In this document: one piece after another, positions 57,571 through 64,000 of the stretch
How positions within the stretch are numbered: the stretch's first letter is position 1
Layout: each line of letters starts with the position of its first letter
NCBI GenBank assembly: GCA_963281255.1
Contig: OY725490.1
Span: 6,882,001 to 6,946,000, forward strand
Direction: 5' to 3'
Length of the DNA: 64,000 bases
Origin: Aphrocallistes beatrix
Lineage: Eukaryota; Porifera; Hexactinellida; Sceptrulophora; Aphrocallistidae
Program-made: the position numbers and the translations under genes
The notes under the pieces: model-generated
What the model saw: only the letters and a program-made list of their open reading frames with translations
What the model was told of the DNA's origin: nothing
Databases searched by the model: none

Positions 57571-58302
57571 TCAGTTATCATTGCTTGTAGAGGTGATATT
57601 TATTAACAGGATGAAGGAGAGTAGGCAGCCAATGAAATTGAACATTGCTGCGAATAAGCACACTCCAGAAGAGATGGCCAGCTGTCGGTGTTCGTATGTA
57701 ATGAGAAAGGTGAGACATCCCGTTTGGAAAACCTCCACATCTCGACTCCTCACCAGCCCGCAGCTATCGCTTCTCTCCCTGCAGCAGCTGGGAGGAACAT
57801 AGCCGAGCTGAGCAGCAAGTTGCGACCAGTCCTGAGGTCCGATCACGCCGCAGCAACCGAACTGCTGCTGCAGCCGATCCCACGAGTCCCTGGTGGCGCT
57901 ACAGTTGGTGTAGAGAGGGATCGAGGCAGTGGCTGTGCTGTTCAGACTGATATCTTCCACTACGAGCAAACTTAAACCGAAAGCAGCAGAGCCTAGCAGG
58001 ACGATAGACGTGGTGAGTGTAGCCAGCGAGAAAGTGGCTAGAGCCAGCCTACTGCTCTTCAATGCTCCGCAGATAGGGAGACAGCCGAGAGCCAGCATGG
58101 AGAATCCGCCCGCTAGCAGGAATATGGACGGGAGGTTGAAGAGAAAGCGAGTGACCCCTGAGAAGGCGTTCTGCTCTATGAACAGGTAGAGACCCAATGC
58201 CACCAGTCCAGCTCCCAGCAGCCAGAACACCAAGTTGTAGAAGTAAGTGAGGCACTCGAGACAGCTGCTGTTCAGATCTTTCACATTGCAGAGCTTCCCC
58301 AT
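57571..58302 (-). CDS. Tetraspanin
   Basis: A single exon encodes 243 aa. There are four membrane helices: about residues 20-42 (YNLVFWLLGAGLVALGLYLF), 57-77, 84-110 and the last 25 residues (LFAAMFNFIGCLLSFILLI). The large extracellular loop has the CCG signature (QQQFGCCGVIGPQDW), PPSCC and a further Cys pair, giving at least six cysteines for disulphides, plus N-glycosylation sites (NST, NCS). Cysteines near the inner membrane faces are likely palmitoylated. Tetraspanins organise membrane microdomains with integrins and signalling partners. The first ATG is at 58302; ATTAG lies 5 nt upstream of it. It lies in a closely packed run of minus-strand genes. Confidence 0.95.
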   Translation of the reverse strand: MGKLCNVKDLNSSCLECLTYFYNLVFWLLGAGLVALGLYLFIEQNAFSGVTRFLFNLPSIFLLAGGFSMLALGCLPICGALKSSRLALATFSLATLTTSIVLLGSAAFGLSLLVVEDISLNSTATASIPLYTNCSATRDSWDRLQQQFGCCGVIGPQDWSQLAAQLGYVPPSCCRERSDSCGLVRSRDVEVFQTGCLTFLITYEHRQLAISSGVCLFAAMFNFIGCLLSFILLINITSTSNDN

Positions 58303-58428
58303 CAAAGCTAATTCGAATACAGGATATACAAAATCAGTAAATACGTCATGAATAATTACTCAAAGTATGCATTAGAAAATATAGCAATATATTCTAGTTA
58401 CGAACACCTCCCCGAAGAATGTCCTTCT

Positions 58429-59924
58429 TCATTGGGCCGATTTGAGGTGTGAAATGTCGGGGTAGTGCTTGAAGGGAGAGAACCTGCTTAGAATTCTACG
58501 AACGAGCCCGCTTCCCGCTGCCCGCTGCTGCTGCAGGTTGCTGGTGCAGAGAGGAGGGATATAGGACAGCTGAGTTCCGAGACGTGCGAGGTTAGCTACC
58601 ACTGCAGAACAGGCCAACCTCCTGAGAGAGCTAATCCCGATCTCTAGCACGAGGGTGTCAGCAAACTCCTCCTTGCCCGTGTCCTCTAGGGAGCCAGAAA
58701 ACCCCCCGAATAAGCAGATCTCGAAGCAGTCGGACCACTCATTCAGGACTGCCCCCATGCCAAACCAGGTTCTCCCTGGAATGTTGATCTGAGACTCGTC
58801 ACTGTTAGAGCGGCACTGCTGCTGCCATCTCATGCAGGTCAGGTCCAGCATCCAGACGTCGTTATACGCCGTGTCCTCAGGGGAGAGACCCCCGAACAGT
58901 GCCAGGTGCGGACTCTGACTCCCCCCTACAGAACAGGGGAAAGTGAGTGGAGGTATGATTGCAACGAAGTGTCAAGTGTTACCTGTTCTGAAGACGGGGC
59001 ACACCAGGTGGCTAGAGCGAGGGGCAGGCCATGGGACAGGGGGACTGGGGGGGACAGGCTTAGAGAAATGTCTCCATTCCATCGTTGGAAGGTTTAATAT
59101 GTACACATCGTCCACTCTTGTCGGAGGGTTTCTGCCTATAAATAGGATCCAAATTACAATAAGTAAATATTTGTATATTTATGCAATTAAGCCTCACACC
59201 GGCTACAAGGTACACTTTGTCTCCAACTCTCGCGAAATCTGACGCAGCGGTGGGGGGAGGAAACTCTCCCTTAAGATCCTGGTATCTCCACTCCCTAGTA
59301 ACCAGATTGTACCAGTAGAATTCGTTATTCCAGCCTAAGGGTCCGTAACTTTGATGACTTTGGAACTTGGCTTTCGGTTGAATCTTTGCAAACTGATAAG
59401 ACCAGCCTCCAAATAGGTAGAGAGCGTCATTGTAGTAGAAGAGAGAGGTCTTGTCTCTGTTGGAGGGAACCTGTCCACGGGATGGGAGGAGGGAAACCTC
59501 GAGCTTCTCCAAGTCCATCTGGTATAGGTAATTGCAGAATGGGCCACCTCCAAAAGCTCTGACCCCATTAAACAGAAAATTAACAGTGCAGAAACAAAGA
59601 GTTGGAACTTGATTCAGGGACTTACATTCTCTTCGTGAAATGTCCTCCGAACGAGAACACATAGTTGTAATGCTGTGTGTAAGAAGCACATGTGAGAGCT
59701 TCGAATTCACTCAGTTCTACACCCTTCATAGTACAGAGGCCCCATTTCAGAGTGTTCAGGTCTAACCGGTGCAGAGTGAAGGGGTCCGTGTCTACGTCAT
59801 AATCATACCAACCTGCCGACCAAGATCCATGCCATACATAAAATCCTCCTTCGTAGACGGCAGAACCGACTCCTCTACGGGGGTGGGGCTCATCAGAGAG
59901 ACCCTCAAGCAACACTTTAAGCAT
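58429..59924 (-). CDS. Kelch-repeat protein (KLHDC-like)
   Basis: Exons 59626-59924, 59200-59558, 58983-59135 and 58429-58925 (introns 67, 64 and 57 bp) have matching phases and encode 435 aa. Kelch blades are seen as YVFSFGGHF, NDALYLFGGWSY, GDKVYLVAGGRN with DDVYILNLPTMEWRHF, LALFGGLS with NDVWMLDLTCMRWQ, and ICLFGGFSG. No BTB or other N-terminal domain is present, so it is a stand-alone propeller, as in KLHDC2/3/10, which act as CUL2 or CUL5 degron receptors. A C-terminal BC/Cullin box may lie around LRRLACSAVVANLARLG, but I am not sure. CCTAG lies 12 nt before the ATG. The tetraspanin start is 126 bp past its stop. Confidence 0.88.
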
Positions 59925-60126
59925 GCTCGTTTTAATCTAGGACACAAATTGGAGAGCGATCTCAAATTACAAGAACAAGATATACAATATTTAACATACA
60001 ACATGAGTCAAAGTAATTAGCTGCTAACACCACGCAATGAATGAGTCAAATATCTACACTCTCTTAAAGTCACACTCGCATTCTGATAATAAAAAAGCTT
60101 ACAAAGTTAGACCGGAGGAAAGGCCG

Positions 60127-63100
60127 TTAAGATTCCCGCTTCAGGCGAGGAAGCATATTTCTCACTTCGTTCAGCCAGAAGTTCGCGCACGTGTTATGGT
60201 AATCATAGCCCCCAAACGCAATCCTGTACTCCCCCTCTCCGATACTGTCCAGACACACCCCACAGTGAGGAGGCTCGCCCCCCTTGGGTCCCTCTGTGGG
60301 GATATCACTGAACTGCAGACCTCCATGGTTCAGGTACGCTTTGATATTAGCCCAATCTAGAGCTGTGTCGTCGAGTGCGAGGTTGTGAACTTCCCAGTCG
60401 GATGGTATATGCTTCTGGACTCTGCACACGATCTTCATCACTTCGAAAACAGCCTCGAAGTACTGTCTGCTCTTCTGATGCGAGCACAGCTCCCTCAGCA
60501 CGTGCACGGAGGTGGCACTCTTCACCTTCTCAAGACAGGTGTAAACAACCGCAGAACATGCGGACAAGAGGTGGGACCAAGCCTCCTTTAGCTCGCTACC
60601 TGGCTCCTCGCTGAGCTTGTAGCTGGGAGCTCTGGCTAGCGGCTTATAAGCGGTGCCCGTGTCCTTCGCACCAGCAACACTCTTAAACGACTCAAACTCA
60701 GCCTCTCGACCGTACGACAGTCCTGATGCTTCTTTCTTTGGTTGGAACTTCTGATTCTTATAACTATCGATCGGGACAGAATTGATGTCTTGTAAGGCAT
60801 TAGAAAAAGTGTCAAAAAGTGTCCACTTGGGCTGTGCCAGCTTTGGGGATTGCCCTCTCATCAAATCGTTCGCTTGCAGTGAAGAAAGGAAATCGAAGGG
60901 GTCGGAATCAGTGGGAGTGGTCTCCTTCTTGGTGGACTCTTGCTCGAGGTCTGTGTTAAGAAGTTGGCTAGCAGTGTGAAAAGAATTTGTATTGGAATTA
61001 GAAGGGAGTGCTTCTAAGTTAGAAAGGAGAGGGATTTCATTAAATACAAAATCCTGCAGATTTTCATCTCCCAGTCCCGCCTGTTCAGTGAGCGATGCGG
61101 CACCAGGGACAGCGAGAGGGGTCTTCTCTCCAAGATCGGCGTCAGAGGGTTGGGCGAGAGGGGTTGCGTCTGATGGCTGAGCATCTTGCTCTGTCTCTAC
61201 GTCTACATTATGAGGTAGATTGGCAGCGGACAGAGTTGAAAAAATAGTTTCGGTGCTCGCAGGGTTTGCACTGTCTGTAGGTTCTGTCACTTGTTCTCTT
61301 CTCTCTGGGACTGATTCACATACCACATCCGGTAGAGAAGAGTGGAACCCCGAGAAGTTGTAGACATCCATCTCCTCAGAATGCTCATCTGCTGGTACAT
61401 CATCCATCGGAGGAGGCCCGTTAAAGAGAGAGATATCTTCTCTCCTCCGAGCCTCATCGAACTTCGGTATTAGAACTTTCTGCTCCGAAACGGCAACAGA
61501 GATATTCGGGGTGTCTCCGTTCTGAGTATTGTCTGAGTCATTGAGAGGAGGAGGTTCAGTAAGCAGGGTAGTAACTGAGGCAGTATCAGATTGTATGCCG
61601 GTGGGAATGAGTACAGGATCTGAGGTTGCGGTAGGTTGAATACTTGTAGGGATGAGTACAGAGTTATTGTTTGTGGTGGGTACAGCTGTATGAAATATGT
61701 CAAAGTCTAAACTACCATCTTTTTTATCGGAACTGAAATCTCCTTGAGGAATGGTGGTAAGGAGACCACTCGACATCTCTTTTTCACGGGGGTTGAGAAC
61801 TGTAGCAGTATTGTTATCGGAGAGAAAGGGATTATCAGTCACGGGTGTATCGAGAGGGAGGTTGGACTGTGGGGGAGGGGCAGATTGGAAAGGAATTAAC
61901 TCGTCTAGAACACTTGTACCCTTTGCCTGCGGTTCAGGGATTGGCACCGGAACTGTGGAGGTATCTGAGGTAACAGTGTTATTCTTTCCAGGCCCCATCA
62001 AATCGGATAGAAGTGACTTGGAATCTATCGGAACAGCTGCTGTTTGAAAGGAGACCTCAGTCAACGGGGTCGGAATTCTATTTATAATAGTTACAGGAGG
62101 AGGAGGAGGAGGAGGGTTTGTGGGTGTTGCTAGCCTCTCTTTACTTCCTGTAACATCGGAAATCAGCTCAAGACCTGACAGGGCACAAGTTGGGTTGGTC
62201 GGAGCAGATTGGAACACAGAAAAGTCTTTGAGGTCAAAGAAATCCGTACTTTTGGTGATAGGATCAGTTTTCGTAGTCGAGGCTTCGGGACAAGTAAACT
62301 GAGTGAAATCTGAGAACTCTACTTTAGGTTCGCTAGGGAATATTCCAGTACTGTCCTGTCTGGTTGTGGATGGGATGGAGGGATGGTTGATATTTGCGGT
62401 TTGAGGAGCAAGGATTTCGTAATCGGACAATCCCATGACTGGCTGGGAGTTGTTGGAGGTTTTGTCAGTGAGAAGAGGCTCACTCTTCTGATCGCTGCTC
62501 TCATCCAGAACTCTGAGATACGCATACTTGTCTGTGACGTCACCTGAGCTCACAAGATTCTCTCCCGCTCCAGTCCCTCCAGAGAAGACGCTGAGAGGAA
62601 GGGCAGAGGAGACGGGGGCGGGGGCTTCAGTAGTTCCGATGTCTCTGAAACAGCTGTACTTGTCCTCCGAGACAGTTGGAGCGCCAGTGGGAGGGAGGAG
62701 AGGGGGAGTCTCGAGAGGTGAGATCGCAGCTGATGGAGGGAGAGTTGGATTGAGATTGGGTAAACTGGGCACGGAGATGTCTAGTTTGCTTGTTGGGGGC
62801 GGGGCGCTCTTAAGTTCGCCAAATTCCGAGCCTATCGGGTTTGAAGATGATTTATCAATGGCAGCAGATTTGAAATCTCCGAAAGAGGTGTCAATTTTCG
62901 CGTTTTGTATATTTACAGCTGGACTAACTATAGTACCAGGTTTAAACGTTTGTTGCATAGGAAGTCCATTCGGTACTGTCATGGAGGTGTTAGTAACAGG
63001 AAGTGGGGGTACATTGGCGCCCTGAGGGTACATTCTCACAGGCACTTGTACGGGCGGTGCCAAGTCAAGCGCGGGGATGGGGACGAAAGAGAAGCGAGCT

Positions 63101-63681
63101 AGCAAATCCAAATCGATCTGGTGTCCCTGCTGTGCTAGTGCTATCAGCCCCAGCACGGTGTAGCACTCGGTGAGTGTGAGCACGCCGGGCACGGTCTTGT
63201 TGCAGACGCTCCAGATCTGCTTCAGCTTCTCCTTGTCCAGTCTGCTGGACAGCAGGACAGGCTGAATCCGGTCCGTGAGGATGTAGTAACTCTGTCTGGG
63301 GTCTGCACACAGGGTGGACACCTGCTGATACAAGGGAGGGATGGCGCCCTTTCCTTGCATCCAAGCAGGGAGAGCTAAGAAAACTCCCTGGGGGACTCCT
63401 TGGGGGACACCTTGGGGGACTCCTTGGGGAACTCCCTGAGGGACTCCTTGGGGAAGCTGTGGACGAGAGGCCGCGTGGGGAGTGTGTGTCTGGCTGGTGA
63501 CAGGCTGCTGCGGGGTAGGCGGAAGGGTCCCATTCGTAGGAGGGTGTGGGAGGTTCAGGTTGGTGAGAGAGTCTTGTAGCATCTCAGTTAATCCTCGATT
63601 CTGCTGGCTGCTGCCACCAGACCACTTAGTGGCGGGTGGTTCATTGGACGGAGGTACCCAGTTACTATTGCTGGAAATCAT
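60127..63681 (-). CDS. SYNRG: Synergin gamma, AP-1 adaptor-associated protein
   Basis: One exon encodes 1184 aa. Residues about 105-195 form an EH domain (LLSSRLDKEKLKQIWSVCNK, LTLTECYTVLGLIALAQQG), which binds NPF-type partners. The long middle region is disordered and rich in Ser, Thr and Pro, with DxF-like acidic motifs (FGDFKSAA, FGELKSAP, FSDFTQF) of the kind that bind the AP-1 gamma ear. The C-terminal 170 residues match the synergin family (CSHQKSRQYFEAVFEVMKIV, CGVCLDSI, AFGGYDYHNTCANFWLNEV), including paired cysteines. It acts in clathrin/AP-1 traffic at the trans-Golgi network. Residues about 76-100 are six tandem QGVP units. TGTAG lies 8 nt before the ATG. The kelch gene start is 202 bp beyond its stop. 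Confidence 0.93.
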   Translation of the reverse strand: MISSNSNWVPPSNEPPATKWSGGSSQQNRGLTEMLQDSLTNLNLPHPPTNGTLPPTPQQPVTSQTHTPHAASRPQLPQGVPQGVPQGVPQGVPQGVPQGVFLALPAWMQGKGAIPPLYQQVSTLCADPRQSYYILTDRIQPVLLSSRLDKEKLKQIWSVCNKTVPGVLTLTECYTVLGLIALAQQGHQIDLDLLARFSFVPIPALDLAPPVQVPVRMYPQGANVPPLPVTNTSMTVPNGLPMQQTFKPGTIVSPAVNIQNAKIDTSFGDFKSAAIDKSSSNPIGSEFGELKSAPPPTSKLDISVPSLPNLNPTLPPSAAISPLETPPLLPPTGAPTVSEDKYSCFRDIGTTEAPAPVSSALPLSVFSGGTGAGENLVSSGDVTDKYAYLRVLDESSDQKSEPLLTDKTSNNSQPVMGLSDYEILAPQTANINHPSIPSTTRQDSTGIFPSEPKVEFSDFTQFTCPEASTTKTDPITKSTDFFDLKDFSVFQSAPTNPTCALSGLELISDVTGSKERLATPTNPPPPPPPVTIINRIPTPLTEVSFQTAAVPIDSKSLLSDLMGPGKNNTVTSDTSTVPVPIPEPQAKGTSVLDELIPFQSAPPPQSNLPLDTPVTDNPFLSDNNTATVLNPREKEMSSGLLTTIPQGDFSSDKKDGSLDFDIFHTAVPTTNNNSVLIPTSIQPTATSDPVLIPTGIQSDTASVTTLLTEPPPLNDSDNTQNGDTPNISVAVSEQKVLIPKFDEARRREDISLFNGPPPMDDVPADEHSEEMDVYNFSGFHSSLPDVVCESVPERREQVTEPTDSANPASTETIFSTLSAANLPHNVDVETEQDAQPSDATPLAQPSDADLGEKTPLAVPGAASLTEQAGLGDENLQDFVFNEIPLLSNLEALPSNSNTNSFHTASQLLNTDLEQESTKKETTPTDSDPFDFLSSLQANDLMRGQSPKLAQPKWTLFDTFSNALQDINSVPIDSYKNQKFQPKKEASGLSYGREAEFESFKSVAGAKDTGTAYKPLARAPSYKLSEEPGSELKEAWSHLLSACSAVVYTCLEKVKSATSVHVLRELCSHQKSRQYFEAVFEVMKIVCRVQKHIPSDWEVHNLALDDTALDWANIKAYLNHGGLQFSDIPTEGPKGGEPPHCGVCLDSIGEGEYRIAFGGYDYHNTCANFWLNEVRNMLPRLKRES
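63380..63456. repeat. 12-bp coding minisatellite (QGVP repeat) in synergin gamma
   Basis: About six tandem, slightly varied 12-bp units (consensus GGGACTCCTTGG on the plus strand) encode PQGVPQGVP on the minus strand. Synonymous changes between units show the array is not brand new. Confidence 0.85.
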
Positions 63682-63862
63682 CTTACTGGCTACAACAGCT
63701 ACTGCACTGTATTAATAGTGATACAGACGTGTGAGAAAGCGATAAAATGCTGAATACGTATAAATACCCGTGTATCCCGTATGCTATTCTATGGCGAGTG
63801 GAATACATATGTCACACAGCTAATAGCAAACATATAACAAACACGAAAAGAGTTGCTTCGAA

Positions 63863-64000
63863 TCAAATGTCGTACTTTTTGAACTCCATCCCGTCTGGAG
63901 ACTTCATCCCCACTTTATCCTTCCCTACCTCGCTCCAGTTCGTGCTGAGCACGGTTCCGCCTGACTCCTGGAAGCTCTTCATCATGGCTTTCTTCTGATC
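63863..64000 (-). CDS. SUGT1: SUGT1/SGT1 co-chaperone, C-terminal end only
   Basis: The minus-strand frame is open from the window edge to a TGA at 63863-63865, giving the last 45 residues. They match the SGS domain of SGT1: [20 protein letters not shown], then [18 protein letters not shown] at the C-terminus. SGT1 links HSP90 to kinetochore assembly, SCF ubiquitin ligases and, in some systems, NLR immune receptors. The TPR and CS domains lie outside the window. The synergin gamma start is 181 bp downstream of this stop, again in tandem. Confidence 0.93.
   Translation of the reverse strand, partial: DQKKAMMKSFQESGGTVLSTNWSEVGKDKVGMKSPDGMEFKKYDI

Noticed and set aside
1..64000. tRNA, rRNA or CRISPR features
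   Set aside because: None was recognised. The direct repeats present are mobile-element or minisatellite arrays without the spacer pattern of CRISPR, and the window is eukaryotic.

Overview
The window is animal nuclear DNA. It encodes a secreted TGF-beta/BMP ligand, a PARD3 polarity scaffold, a KIND-FERM-PDZ-PTP protein (PTPN13), a tetraspanin, SERINC, a G-protein beta subunit, synergin gamma and WASH/retromer components, all split by GT-AG introns. The genome looks compact: most introns are only 50 to 90 bp, several large proteins (PARD3, NIPBL, synergin gamma, G beta) lie in a single exon, and neighbouring genes are often 95 to 320 bp apart. Gene-poor stretches are AT-rich and exons much more GC-rich. 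I cannot name the species. An early-branching animal with a compact genome, or a reduced small-bodied bilaterian, would both fit.

Layout. 1-715: 3' end of a coiled-coil gene (+). 716-7171: sparse, with a one-exon Maf-type bZIP gene (3078-3416, -) and a 1-kb inverted-repeat mobile element built of ACTAAGTA/TACTTAGT palindromes (5336-6344). 7172-14842: WASHC2 and FAM91A1 (-), both endosome-to-Golgi trafficking factors. 16328-21296: a four-exon TGF-beta ligand (-) with long introns. 22375-35336: PARD3, UPF3, archease and NIPBL (-), closely spaced. 35095-42971: a tandem duplication carrying the NIPBL 5' end plus a whole ABC-2 type (ABCH-like) transporter. The copy next to NIPBL has a frameshift and three mobile-element insertions; the other transporter copy is intact. 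43432-46624: SERINC and a G beta subunit (-). 46855-49262: a membrane-anchored beta-lactamase-like protein (+). 49526-64000: PTPN13, an EF-hand protein, a tetraspanin, a kelch protein, synergin gamma and the 3' end of SUGT1, all on the minus strand and 95 to 310 bp apart.

Themes. Nineteen of 21 genes or gene remnants are on the minus strand in head-to-tail runs. Fourteen of the 17 genes whose start is visible have a YAG splice-acceptor-like triplet within 13 nt of the ATG, a pattern expected if mRNAs are capped by spliced-leader trans-splicing. Several proteins keep their fold but have altered key residues: PTPN13 has no WPD aspartate, the beta-lactamase-like protein lacks the Tyr-x-Asn motif, and the Maf protein lacks the invariant bZIP asparagine. 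The tandem duplication supplies empty sites for three insertions: two Helitron-like elements placed exactly between A and T, and one MITE-like element with a 6-7 bp target duplication.
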